Assembly (NCBI GenBank): GCA_035490315.1
Contig: DATHET010000300.1
Span: 1-35,312 of the forward strand
Source: JADJQU01 sp035490315
Lineage (GTDB): Bacteria; Planctomycetota; UBA1135; GCA-002686595
Direction of reading: 5' to 3'
DNA length: 35,312 nucleotides
The notes under the pieces are model-generated. The model searched no databases, had not been told where the DNA came from, and saw only the letters and a program-made list of their open reading frames with translations. The translations under genes and the position numbers were made by a program. Shown here piece after piece: positions 1-7,483 of this stretch. The number at the start of each line of letters is the position of its first letter. Positions within the stretch are counted from its first letter, which is position 1.

Positions 1-1101
1 TTGGAAGATCAATTGCCGCCCGGCTTCGGCCTGGAGCTTTGCCCAGCGATGCTCGGGTCCCTTCGCCGCCGCCAGCTCATCGAGAGCCGCGACCAGGGCG
101 CCTAGCTTCGCGACGCTCTTGTCGGGGGCGCGCAGATCGAAGCTTTCCTCGAGCTCGCGAACCAGAGCCTGCACGCGCTCACTTCCGGCGACACGTTTCC
201 AGCTCAATTCCACGCCGCCGAAAATGTCGGCTGACGCGAGCTTCGCGCCCTTGTCGAGCCGCAGGTACTCGGTCAATTCTCCGCGCGTCTCCGCCGCGCC
301 GAAGCCTTGACTCTTGTGCTGGCTGCGGCTGCGGCCGGCGAGCTCGGTGTAGCTCGTGCCGAGCAGCGGATCGAAGCCGCCGACGTCGATCGTGGCCCAG
401 GTCGAGGGATCCGCTTGCGCCTGGGCCGGCAGATCCTTGCTCCACCAGGAGCTGGCGTTGAAGAACAGCCGCTTCGCCTGCCAGGGCTCGAGTCCCGCCG
501 CGATCTGCTCGGGAAAAGCGCGCGGATCCGCAGCGAGATCGAAGGCTTCGCTGGCGAGCAAGGCCGAGGCCGTGTGGTGGCCGTGTCCGCCGCTGCCGTC
601 GGTCGCGAAGCGCGTGATGATCACGTCCGGCCGGAACTGGCGCAGGACGCGGACCACGTCGCCGAGGATCTCCTGGCGGCCCCACTTGGCGAAAGTCTCC
701 TCGGGATTCTTGCTGTACCCGAAGTCGACCGCGCGCGTGAAAAATTGCTCGCCGCCGTCGATGCGTCGGGCTTCGAGCAACTCCTGGGTGCGCAGGATCC
801 CCAGCGCGTCGCCGAGCTCCGGCCCGATCAGGTTCTGTCCGCCGTCGCCGCGCGTCAGGCTCAAGTACGCCGTGCGCACCTGCCGGCCGTTCGAAAAGTA
901 GCTGATCAGCTTCGTGTTCTCGTCGTCGGGGTGGGCGGCGATGTACAAGACGCTGCCCAGCACTTCGAGCTTGTGCATGCGGTGCAGGATCGCCGCCGCG
1001 TCGAGCTGTGGCGGAGGACGTTGGGCAGAAGCCGGACTCGCGGCGAGGAAGCCCAGCGCCAGCGCGAAGAGGCTGCGGCTCGCGGATCGGAGAAGAGTCA
1101 T
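1..1101 (-). CDS. PIG-L/LmbE family deacetylase, exported (3' end outside window)
   Basis: This is a member of the PIG-L (LmbE-like) family of zinc-dependent N-acetyl-sugar deacetylases. An N-terminal secretion signal is visible (MTLLRSASRSLFALALGF, then an ASPASAQ-type cleavage region), so the protein probably acts outside the cytoplasm. The family metal motif AHPDDE lies at about residues 54-59, and the later GGHGHH supplies the second HxxH-type metal ligand group. The frame is open at position 1, so only the first 367 residues are seen. Exported members in planctomycetes and Bacteroidetes often run to about 800 residues with C-terminal sugar-binding or beta-sandwich parts, so much may be missing. 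The start at 1101 is chosen because the signal peptide follows it directly. It lies 49 nt downstream of fhs on the same strand and could be co-transcribed, although no metabolic link is evident. The substrate is unknown; the family assignment is firm. Confidence 0.85.
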   Translation of the reverse strand, partial: MTLLRSASRSLFALALGFLAASPASAQRPPPQLDAAAILHRMHKLEVLGSVLYIAAHPDDENTKLISYFSNGRQVRTAYLSLTRGDGGQNLIGPELGDALGILRTQELLEARRIDGGEQFFTRAVDFGYSKNPEETFAKWGRQEILGDVVRVLRQFRPDVIITRFATDGSGGHGHHTASALLASEAFDLAADPRAFPEQIAAGLEPWQAKRLFFNASSWWSKDLPAQAQADPSTWATIDVGGFDPLLGTSYTELAGRSRSQHKSQGFGAAETRGELTEYLRLDKGAKLASADIFGGVELSWKRVAGSERVQALVRELEESFDLRAPDKSVAKLGALVAALDELAAAKGPEHRWAKLQAEAGRQLIFQ

Positions 1102-1150
1102 GACCTGCCTGTTCGCGTGGATCTCGTTGCGCGTTTGACTTCGGAAATGC

Positions 1151-2851
1151 TCAGAAGAGCCCTTGGATCCTGCCCTGCCCATCGACGTCGATCGATTCCG
1201 CGGCGGGCAGCTTGGGCAGGCCGGGCATGGTCATCACGTCCCCAGTCAAGACCAGGATGAAGCCCGCGCCGGCGCGCAGATCGCAATCGCGCAGCGGCAC
1301 CTGGAAGCCGCGCGGCCGGCCGTGCAGCGACGGATCGGTCGAGAAGGAATACTGCGTCTTCGCCATGCAGATCGGCAGGTTGCCGAAGCCGTCCTTCTCG
1401 AATTTGCGCAGCTTCTCGCGGAACTTCTCGTCCAGGGTCACGCCGTCGGCGCCGTAAATCTCGCGCGCGATCTTCTCGATCTTCTCGAGCAGGCCCAGCT
1501 CGTCGGCGTAGAGGTGGCGGAAATTCCCGCTGTTCGACTCGACCTCGACGACCACGGCGCGCGCCAGCTCCTCGGCTCCCGCTCCGCCGCGCGCCCAGTG
1601 GTCGCAGCTCACGATGCGCACGCCGAGGCGATCCTGCGCGGAAAGCAGCACGTCGATTTCTTCCTGCGTGTCGCTGGTGAACGAGTTGATCGCGACCACC
1701 GTCGGCACGCCGAAGCGCGCGAGGTTCTCGAGGTGCTGCTCGAGGTGCTCCAACCCGCGGCGCACCGCCGCGGGATCGGGTGTGCTCAAGAGCTTCTGCT
1801 CGACCCCGGCCTGGTGCTTGAGCGCCCGGATCGTCGCGACGATCACTGTCGCATCCGGCTTCAGCCCCGCGGCGCGGCACTTGATGTCGAAGAACTTCTC
1901 CGCGCCGAGATCGGCGCCGAAGCCTGCCTCGGTCACGGTGTATTCGCCCAGGCGCAGCGCGAGCGCCGTGGCCATCACGCTGTTGCAGCCGTGCGCGATG
2001 TTCGCGAAGGGCCCGCAGTGCACCAGGGCCGGATTGTTCTCGAGCGTCTGCACCAGATTGGGCATCAGCGCGTCGCGCAGGAGGGCGAGCAGCGCGCCCT
2101 CGGCCTTCAGGTCGGAAGCCGACACGCGTTTGCGCGCATAGGTCTCGCCGATCACCATGCGGCCGAGGCGCTGGCGCAGATCCTCGAGCGACGACGAGAG
2201 CGTCAGCACGGCCATGACCTCGCTGGCCGCCGTGATGTCGAATCCCGATTCGCGCGGAATCGAATTCCCCGTTCCGCCCAGACCGATCACGATGTCGCGC
2301 AGCGCGCGGTCGTTGACGTCGAGCACGCGCCGCCAGCTGATACGCCGCGGGTCGATCCCGAGCACATTGCCCTGGTGCAGATGGTTGTCGACCAGCGCCG
2401 CGAGCAGATTGTGCGCCGAGGTGATCGCGTGGAAATCGCCGGTGAAGTGCAGGTTGATGTCCTCCATCGGAATCACCTGGGCGCGCCCCCCGCCCGCCGC
2501 CCCGCCCTTCATGCCGAACACCGGGCCCAAGGAAGGCTCGCGCAGGCAGATCGTCGCCTTCTTGCCGATGCGGTTGAGCGCGTCGCCCAGGCCGACGGTC
2601 GTGGTGGTCTTGCCCTCCCCCGCCGGCGTCGGCGAGATCGCGGTCACGAGCACCAGCTTGCCCACCGGCCCGCGCGCTCGCTCGCAGAAGCCCAGGCTGA
2701 TCTTGCCCTTGGTGTGGCCGTAGGGGATCACATCGGCATCGGGGATCCCGAGCGCGCGCGAGATTTCCAGGATGGGCTTGGGAGTCGCGGCGCGGGCGAT
2801 CTCGATGTCGGTCAGCGGAGTCACTTGAGGCTTGGGTGCTTTGAGAGTCAT
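1151..2851 (-). CDS. fhs: Formate--tetrahydrofolate ligase
   Basis: This cytoplasmic enzyme joins formate to tetrahydrofolate using ATP, giving 10-formyl-tetrahydrofolate for one-carbon metabolism. The 566 residues match the usual length of about 555-560. Visible hallmarks are the N-terminal block VIPYGHTKGKISL, the nucleotide-binding loop TPAGEGKTTTTVGLG, the glycine-rich stretch GMKGGAAGGGRAQVIPMEDI, and a C-terminal VLTGDVMTMPGLP followed by the terminal IQGLF. The ATG at 2851 is preferred over an upstream in-frame start at 2962 because AGGA lies 5 nt before it and the homologous region begins just after; the longer version adds 37 unlike residues overlapping the divergent neighbour. No other folate gene lies nearby, so the window does not show whether it serves assimilation, purine/formyl-Met supply or a longer C1 route. 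Identification is firm. Confidence 0.97.
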   Translation of the reverse strand: MTLKAPKPQVTPLTDIEIARAATPKPILEISRALGIPDADVIPYGHTKGKISLGFCERARGPVGKLVLVTAISPTPAGEGKTTTTVGLGDALNRIGKKATICLREPSLGPVFGMKGGAAGGGRAQVIPMEDINLHFTGDFHAITSAHNLLAALVDNHLHQGNVLGIDPRRISWRRVLDVNDRALRDIVIGLGGTGNSIPRESGFDITAASEVMAVLTLSSSLEDLRQRLGRMVIGETYARKRVSASDLKAEGALLALLRDALMPNLVQTLENNPALVHCGPFANIAHGCNSVMATALALRLGEYTVTEAGFGADLGAEKFFDIKCRAAGLKPDATVIVATIRALKHQAGVEQKLLSTPDPAAVRRGLEHLEQHLENLARFGVPTVVAINSFTSDTQEEIDVLLSAQDRLGVRIVSCDHWARGGAGAEELARAVVVEVESNSGNFRHLYADELGLLEKIEKIAREIYGADGVTLDEKFREKLRKFEKDGFGNLPICMAKTQYSFSTDPSLHGRPRGFQVPLRDCDLRAGAGFILVLTGDVMTMPGLPKLPAAESIDVDGQGRIQGLF

Positions 2852-2955
2852 GAAAGTCCTGGGCCGGGAAGCCCATGTTCTACCCGAGAAGGCTCCGCGG
2901 ATGGGCGGGACAAGCGCCGCTGCCGTGAGGTACCCTTGGGGGCTAAGCACCCGCC

Positions 2956-3618
2956 ATGGCAACCCAGACTGCCCCTCTCACCCATTGCCCGACCTGCGGG
3001 GTCAAGCTCGAGCGTCCGGAGCTGTCCCTGTGCGCCTACTGCGCCAGCCCGCTGCGCGTCGGCCCGATCGAGGTCCCCAACGACGAGACGCAGAAGCGCC
3101 TCGCGAAGGTCAAGGCCCACGCGGACTTCGCATCGGCGCTGAGCTGGCTGCCGATCGATCCGGTGTTCGAGAAGAAGGCTGCTCGCAGCTGGTCGATCGG
3201 CTGGTTGCTGGTCGCCGGCGGGATCGCGGTGGCGCTGCTCTGCTGGGCCTTCCACTCGACCGCGACCTGGGCTTCGCCTGAAGCGGCCGCGTCCTTCCGA
3301 TCGAAGTCGCTGGCCGCGGTCGGCGTCATGCTCCTGCTCGGGATCGGCCTCGTCGGCTTCGCCGCGTCGATTCGTGGCAGACACCGCAAGACGCCGATGC
3401 TCAAGCGCGCCGCCTACGTGATCGACCGCAGCAGCAAGACCGCCGAGCACGGCGGCATCGGCTCGACGACCTACCTCTTCAAGATCCGCTTCGAGGACGG
3501 CAGCGAGGGCGAGTTCAGCCACGTCGGCCGCGGCTCGATGTACGAACCGCCCGCGAACGGCGCGGCCGGCGTCGCTTACACGCGCGGCGCGCGCATGATC
3601 GAGTTCCGCCGCATCTGA
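2956..3618 (+). CDS. Zinc-ribbon, two-TM membrane protein with DUF2500-like tail
   Basis: A 220-residue protein. The N-terminus carries two Cys pairs (CPTCG near residue 11 and CAYC near residue 32), a short zinc-ribbon. Two hydrophobic segments follow (about residues 77-98, SIGWLLVAGGIAVALLCWAF, and about 115-135, LAAVGVMLLLGIGLVGFAA). The last 70 residues (from AYVIDRSSKT to the C-terminal MIEFRRI) resemble DUF2500: an alternating beta pattern with STTYLFKIRFEDGSEGEF. This similarity is recognised by eye and not tested. Such proteins are expected to sit in the inner membrane with small soluble modules; no function is known. It diverges from fhs. Its stop codon ends one base before the stop of the convergent E1-alpha gene begins, leaving no room for a terminator between them. 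Another start is possible, but the Cys-pair ribbon begins right after this one. Confidence 0.8.
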   Translation: MATQTAPLTHCPTCGVKLERPELSLCAYCASPLRVGPIEVPNDETQKRLAKVKAHADFASALSWLPIDPVFEKKAARSWSIGWLLVAGGIAVALLCWAFHSTATWASPEAAASFRSKSLAAVGVMLLLGIGLVGFAASIRGRHRKTPMLKRAAYVIDRSSKTAEHGGIGSTTYLFKIRFEDGSEGEFSHVGRGSMYEPPANGAAGVAYTRGARMIEFRRI

Positions 3619-4734
3619 TCAGAGCGGGAACGCGCCGTCGCCGGGCTGAGCATGGCCCATGCGCTCGGCGATCTTGACGAAGCGGTTGTATTGCACGCGC
3701 AGGTGGCGCGGCACTTCCGCGTAGACATCCTCGACCAGCGTGCGCAAGGCCATCGGCGCCGCGGATTCCTGGCGATGGATCTCGGCGTCGATCTCGGAGA
3801 GCAGATCCGCCTCGATCTTCGCGCGTTCCGCCTTCGTGATCACGCCGCGCTCGATCAACGCGTTTTCGAAAGCCGTCACGGGATCGCGCTTCGCCCAGGC
3901 GTCGACTTCCGTCTGCTCGCGGTACTTCGTCGGATCGTCGGACGAGGAGTGGCCGAGCATCCGATAGGTCGTCAGCACCACCAGCGAAGGCCCCGCGCCG
4001 GACCGCGCCCGATCCGCGGCTCCGCGCACCGCCGCTCGCACGGCGAGCACGTCATTGCCGTCGACCGTCTCACCGGGCATCCCGTAAGCCACGGCCTTGT
4101 CCGCGAACTTCGCGGCCGCCGTCTGGGCGCTCGAGGGCACGGAGATCGCCCAGCCGTTGTCGACGCACACGAAGACCGCGGGCACTTTCCAGACCGCGGC
4201 AAAGTTCAAGCCGCTGTGGAAGCCGTTCGAGCTGGTCGCTCCGTCGCCGAAATGGATCGAATGGACTTCGCTGCCGCCGCGCAGCTTGGTCGCGTAGGCC
4301 GCACCGACGCCGTGGGCGATCTGCGTGCCGATCACGCTCGACCAGCTCGGATAGTGCGTCCCCTTGTGCTGGAAGTGGTTGCACATCTGACGGCCCTTGG
4401 CCGTGTCGTTCGCGTTGCAATACATCTGCGCGATGTAATCCGCGAGCGGCATCCCGCGCGCCAGGGCGGCCCCGCCCTCGCGCAAGCCCGACCACAGCCA
4501 GTCGCCCGCCTCCAGCGCGCGCGCCGAGCCGACCAGCGCCGCTTCCAATCCGAGCGCCGTGCCGACGAACCCGATCCGGCCCGCGCGCTGCAGCTTGAGC
4601 ATGCGGCTGTCGAGCAGCCGGATCCGCAGCATGTCCACGAAAAGCTCGCGCAAGCCAGCCGCGCTGGAATCGGCAACGGCAGGCGCCCCTGCAACTTCCG
4701 GCCTCGTGTTCGCGCTCATCGGGGCGACGATCAT
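3619..4734 (-). CDS. 2-oxoacid dehydrogenase E1 component, alpha subunit (orphan copy)
   Basis: This is the thiamine-diphosphate-binding alpha subunit of an E1 that decarboxylates a 2-oxoacid and loads the acyl group on E2 lipoamide. The ThDP motif is clear: GDGATSSNGFHSGLNFA, then VCVDNGWAIS about 30 residues after the GDG. AYGMPGETVDGNDVLAV and the phosphorylation-loop-like GHSSSDDPTKY also match the family. Its 371 residues are a normal length. It resembles the operon copy at 21721-22839 (shared GFHSG-NFAAVWK, DDPT-Y and DGND blocks and the ending DGAFPL versus GGKFPL) but is clearly a diverged paralogue. No E1-beta, E2 or E3 gene lies beside it, so it must pair with a distant or shared beta subunit, or do something else. 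The ATG at 4734 is picked from three in-frame options (4827, 4734, 4719) on a weak GGGGA before it. PDH-, BCKDH- and acetoin-type substrates cannot be separated by eye. Confidence 0.9.
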   Translation of the reverse strand: MIVAPMSANTRPEVAGAPAVADSSAAGLRELFVDMLRIRLLDSRMLKLQRAGRIGFVGTALGLEAALVGSARALEAGDWLWSGLREGGAALARGMPLADYIAQMYCNANDTAKGRQMCNHFQHKGTHYPSWSSVIGTQIAHGVGAAYATKLRGGSEVHSIHFGDGATSSNGFHSGLNFAAVWKVPAVFVCVDNGWAISVPSSAQTAAAKFADKAVAYGMPGETVDGNDVLAVRAAVRGAADRARSGAGPSLVVLTTYRMLGHSSSDDPTKYREQTEVDAWAKRDPVTAFENALIERGVITKAERAKIEADLLSEIDAEIHRQESAAPMALRTLVEDVYAEVPRHLRVQYNRFVKIAERMGHAQPGDGAFPL

Positions 4735-4917
4735 AACCGTCCCCGCGAAACCACCACCATTCTGAACCTTGCTGACACACGAACAGCGCTCGGCAGCCGT
4801 TCGAGCTGTTCGCGGCGCGGTGGGCAATCGAGCGGATCCGTAGCGCTTCAGGCCCTTGAAGACCAGGGTCTCCGGTCCCCGCTCATAGTCGAAGTCAGGC
4901 TGCTTCGAATGGAGAGG

Positions 4918-5376
4918 CTACGGCGATTTCTTCGACGTCGCGAAGCGCCTCTTCAAGTTCCGCAGCGTGCTCTGCCAACCCTTTTCGTGTTCCTTCGCCT
5001 CTTCGGGATCCACGAAACCCCATTGCTTGAAAGTCACAAGGGTGCCGCCGTCCTTGTCCGCGAACTCGAAGTTCGCGCGCGTTTCGACCGAGGCCTTCTG
5101 CTCTCCCTTTCCTTCCCACTGGTGCGTGAACAGGATCTTGCGGTTGGGCACGATTTCCAGGTACTTGCCGAAGCAGGTGTGGACTTCGCCGTCCGGCCCG
5201 CGCATCGACGCCCGGAATTCGCCGCCGACGCGCACATCGGCGCTCGCAACGACGAGCTCCATGTCTTCCGGGCAATACCAGTCCATCTGTTCGCTGCGCG
5301 AGCAGGCCTGATAGACCTCCTCGCGGCGCGCGGGAACCTGCTGGCTGACTTCGAGACTGCTCTTGGTGCTGGTCAT
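4918..5376 (-). CDS. SRPBCC / AHSA1-type domain protein
   Basis: A 152-residue single-domain protein of the START-like SRPBCC superfamily (AHSA1/CalC branch), which forms a helix-grip cavity that binds hydrophobic ligands or, in Aha1, Hsp90. Visible features are the N-terminal strand LEVSQQVPARREEVYQAC, the middle DVRVGGEFRASMRGPDGE and ILFTHQWEGKG, and the late GGTLVTFKQWGF with a final amphipathic helix (KGWQSTLRNLKRRF), the usual order. The start at 5376 is well supported: an almost perfect Shine-Dalgarno AAGGAGGT sits 4 nt upstream, whereas the longer in-frame start at 5448 has none. In many bacteria such genes accompany an ArsR-type regulator, but none is present here. The ligand is unknown. 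Confidence 0.88.
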   Translation of the reverse strand: MTSTKSSLEVSQQVPARREEVYQACSRSEQMDWYCPEDMELVVASADVRVGGEFRASMRGPDGEVHTCFGKYLEIVPNRKILFTHQWEGKGEQKASVETRANFEFADKDGGTLVTFKQWGFVDPEEAKEHEKGWQSTLRNLKRRFATSKKSP

Positions 5377-5453
5377 GATGACCTCCTTCTGAGCGTCGGC
5401 AGGGCAAGTAGCGAGCCAGGCGCATGTGACGCAGGGCTGGGCGCGCAAGGCCT

Positions 5454-5503
5454 CCCGGACGGGGCGCCGCAGCCCGGCTTGTAAGAAATGCCCGGACGGG
5501 GCG
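5454..5503. repeat. Paired 13-bp direct repeat upstream of the SRPBCC gene
   Basis: The 13-mer CCCGGACGGGGCG occurs at 5454-5466 and again at 5491-5503, starts 37 bp apart, in the 132-bp gap upstream of the SRPBCC gene. Spacing of about 3.5 helical turns puts the two copies on opposite faces of the helix, so a simple tandem operator is not obvious. It could be a regulator site for the SRPBCC gene or a chance GC-rich duplication. Confidence 0.4.
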
Positions 5504-5508
5504 ATGGT

Positions 5509-5709
5509 TCACTCCGGCCAGTCGCTGCCCGAGAACCCGCCGCCAAAGACGAGCCAGAACGCAAACCCGACCATGCCGATGGCCAGGAGCAAGGCCAAGA
5601 CGCCCTTGAAAAAGAGGCCAATTCGGGCGCGAACGACACAGGCTCCGCACAGCCAGTCGTCGCCCAAGTAGCTGCGCTGGCAGTGGCCGCACTCTCGCGC
5701 TTCGTTCAC
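5509..5709 (-). CDS. Small zinc-ribbon, single-TM protein (GTG start)
   Basis: A 66-residue reading frame starting with GTG at 5709. It has a short Cys-pair ribbon (CGHCQ at residues 7-11, then CGAC 14 residues later) followed directly by one hydrophobic helix (about residues 34-54, FFKGVLALLLAIGMVGFAFWL) and a glycine-rich tail. This is the build of many small bacterial zinc-ribbon membrane proteins. No good Shine-Dalgarno is visible and the frame stays open upstream into the end of norR, so the start is uncertain. The Cys pairs and the membrane segment together argue that it is real. Function unknown. Confidence 0.5.
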   Translation of the reverse strand: MNEARECGHCQRSYLGDDWLCGACVVRARIGLFFKGVLALLLAIGMVGFAFWLVFGGGFSGSDWPE

Positions 5710-5786
5710 GGATTCATCATGCCACGAGCCTGACGGTCGCAGTGGACCGCACTTCCCGGAAGGGACTTCGCCGATCCATGAAACGC

Positions 5787-7367
5787 TCAGCGCAGACCGA
5801 GGCGCTTGGCGAGGTGGTGCAGATTGCTGCGGTGCATGCCGAGAGCGCGCGCGGCGGCGGCCCAATTGCCGGCGTGGTGCGCCAGCGCACGCTGGACTTC
5901 GCTGCGCTGGAATTCGATCAGGGATTCCCGCAGCGGTTTTCCCTCCGCGGAAGACTTGTGACTGGCTGGCGCGACTGCCGTCGGATCGAAGTGGATCTCG
6001 CCGCCGAGATCGGCGGCGCGCACGATCACCGTGCTGCCGGCCGCGGTCCGACCGCGCGCGCGCAGGATCGCGCGGGAAAGGGCGTTCTCCAGCTCGCGCA
6101 CGTTGCCGTGCCACTCCCCGCGCGCCAGCTCCTCGCGCGCATCCAGGGCGACACGGATCGGTCCCCCGCCGAGTCGGCGGCGCGCGCGGTCGGCGAAGTG
6201 GCCGGCGAGCAGCGCGATGTCCTCGGGATGCTCGCGCAGCGGCGGCACGCGGATGCGGCAGACGTCGAGTCGGTGCAGGATGTCCGCTCGGAAATTTCCG
6301 GCGCGAACTTCGGCTTCCAGGTCGCGGTTGGTGGCGGCGAAGATGCGCACATCGACTTTCACGGTGTGGTCGGAGCCCACGGGCTGCACCTCGCCCTCCT
6401 GCAGCACGCGCAGCAGCTTGGGTTGCACGTGCAGCGGAAGCTCGCCGATCTCGTCGAGAAAAAGGCTGGCTCCGTCGGCGACGCGGAATTTGCCCGGCCG
6501 CGCTTCGTGAGCGCCGGTGAAAGCGCCCTTCACGTGGCCGAAGAGCTCGCTCTCGACCACCGACTCAGGCAGTGCGGCGCAGTTGACGTAGATCAAGGGC
6601 TCCGCCGCGCGGCGCGAGCTCGCGTGCAGGGTGCGCACGACGAGCTCCTTGCCGACGCCGGTCTCGCCCGTGACGAGAACGGTCAAGTCGGTGGAGGCGA
6701 CCAGCTCGATCTCGCGGCGCAGGCGAGCCATCGCCGCTCCGTTGCCGAGCAAAAGTCCGCCGCGGCGATCGAGCACGTCCTGCACCAGCTCGCGCGCGAT
6801 GTGGCCCTTGCGCTGCGCGAGGCGCTCCAAGGCTTCGATCAGGTCGCTGGTGCGCAGCGCCGCGGCCGCGAGGGCCGCGAGATACTCGAGGAAGCGCTTG
6901 TCGACGGCGTCGAAGCGGCCCGGCGCCAGCGCGTCCGCCGTCAGCACGCCGACCAGCTGACCCTCGATGCGCAGCGGACAGCCGAGGCAGGAGTGGACTT
7001 CCATGTGCGGCGCGTCGCACACCAGCCCGCTGTAGGGATCGGGAAGCGAGGAATCGGCGGGAAACAGGGTCGGCCCCTCGGCGCGGCAGATGATGTCGAG
7101 GCGCGGGTGCTCGGCGCGCAGGAAGCGCCTTCCATAGATGTCCCCCGACAATCCGTGGGCAGCGATCGGGATCAGCTCCTCGCCGTCGAGTCGCAGCAGG
7201 ACCACCGCGTCGGCCGGCAGGGCTCGCATCACCGTGGTCACCAGGCGATTCGAGCGGTCCTCGCTCGACAGTGAGGCGCTCATGTCGAGCGCGATCGCCA
7301 TCAGGTCTTCGAAGCCGGACGGGTCTTGGGGCGTTGTCTTCATCGCAACAAGTGTTGCTTCCAGCAT
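5787..7367 (-). CDS. norR: NO-responsive sigma-54 activator NorR
   Basis: This 526-residue regulator has the three-part NorR design. A GAF domain (about residues 20-175) carries the NO-sensing mononuclear iron region: FPADSSLPDPYSGLV and VHSCLG match the E. coli NorR segments that hold the Asp and Cys iron ligands. The AAA+ domain has Walker A GETGVGKE (residues 234-241), the sigma-54-contact loop GAFTGA (281-286), Walker B LFLDEIGE (302-309) and an arginine-finger region. A C-terminal Fis-type helix-turn-helix follows (NWAAAARALGMHRSNLHHLAKRL). When NO binds, inhibition by GAF is relieved and the AAA+ hexamer opens sigma-54 promoters. It diverges from ytfE-norZ, its expected targets. The start is ambiguous between ATG 7367 and ATG 7343; neither has a strong Shine-Dalgarno. 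Identification is firm from both sequence and context. Confidence 0.95.
   Translation of the reverse strand: MLEATLVAMKTTPQDPSGFEDLMAIALDMSASLSSEDRSNRLVTTVMRALPADAVVLLRLDGEELIPIAAHGLSGDIYGRRFLRAEHPRLDIICRAEGPTLFPADSSLPDPYSGLVCDAPHMEVHSCLGCPLRIEGQLVGVLTADALAPGRFDAVDKRFLEYLAALAAAALRTSDLIEALERLAQRKGHIARELVQDVLDRRGGLLLGNGAAMARLRREIELVASTDLTVLVTGETGVGKELVVRTLHASSRRAAEPLIYVNCAALPESVVESELFGHVKGAFTGAHEARPGKFRVADGASLFLDEIGELPLHVQPKLLRVLQEGEVQPVGSDHTVKVDVRIFAATNRDLEAEVRAGNFRADILHRLDVCRIRVPPLREHPEDIALLAGHFADRARRRLGGGPIRVALDAREELARGEWHGNVRELENALSRAILRARGRTAAGSTVIVRAADLGGEIHFDPTAVAPASHKSSAEGKPLRESLIEFQRSEVQRALAHHAGNWAAAARALGMHRSNLHHLAKRLGLR
7345..7358. promoter_or_regulatory. Palindrome GCAACA-AG-TGTTGC at the norR start
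   Basis: Two 6-bp arms form a perfect inverted repeat around AG. It lies just upstream of the second possible norR start (7343) and about 80-90 bp upstream of the sigma-54 promoter of ytfE-norZ. That distance suits an enhancer site for NorR or an autoregulatory operator, but it does not match the GT-N7-AC core reported for E. coli NorR. If norR starts at 7367 the site lies inside the coding region. Confidence 0.4.
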
Positions 7368-7380
7368 AACACGGATCGCT

Positions 7381-7391
7381 GTACAAATGAC
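7381..7391. promoter_or_regulatory. Possible NorR half-palindrome GT-N7-AC
   Basis: GTACAAATGAC fits the GT-N7-AC core described for E. coli NorR enhancer sites and lies in the norR-ytfE gap, about 45 bp upstream of the -24 element. The pattern is short and will occur by chance; a second chance match overlaps the -24 box itself (7431-7441). Treat as tentative. Confidence 0.25.
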
Positions 7392-7435
7392 AACGACGAA
7401 TTCCTAAGTCCTTGTCAATACACGACCTGCGTACC

Positions 7436-7451
7436 CGGCACATGGGGTGCA
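7436..7451 (+). promoter_or_regulatory. Sigma-54 (-24/-12) promoter for ytfE-norZ
   Basis: CGGCACATGGGGTGCA fits the sigma-54 consensus TGGCACG-N4-TTGCW. The invariant GG (7437-7438) and GC (7449-7450) are separated by exactly 10 bp. Transcription would begin near 7462, about 22 nt before the ytfE start at 7484. The position directly upstream of a NO-detoxification operon, with its sigma-54 activator divergently encoded, makes the call much stronger than the motif alone. Confidence 0.75.
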
Positions 7452-7483
7452 TTAGGGGGTTGTCCGCCAACCCAAGGAACACG

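Noticed and set aside
1163..3142. 659-codon open frame on + opposite fhs
   Set aside because: Shadow of a clear formate-tetrahydrofolate ligase.
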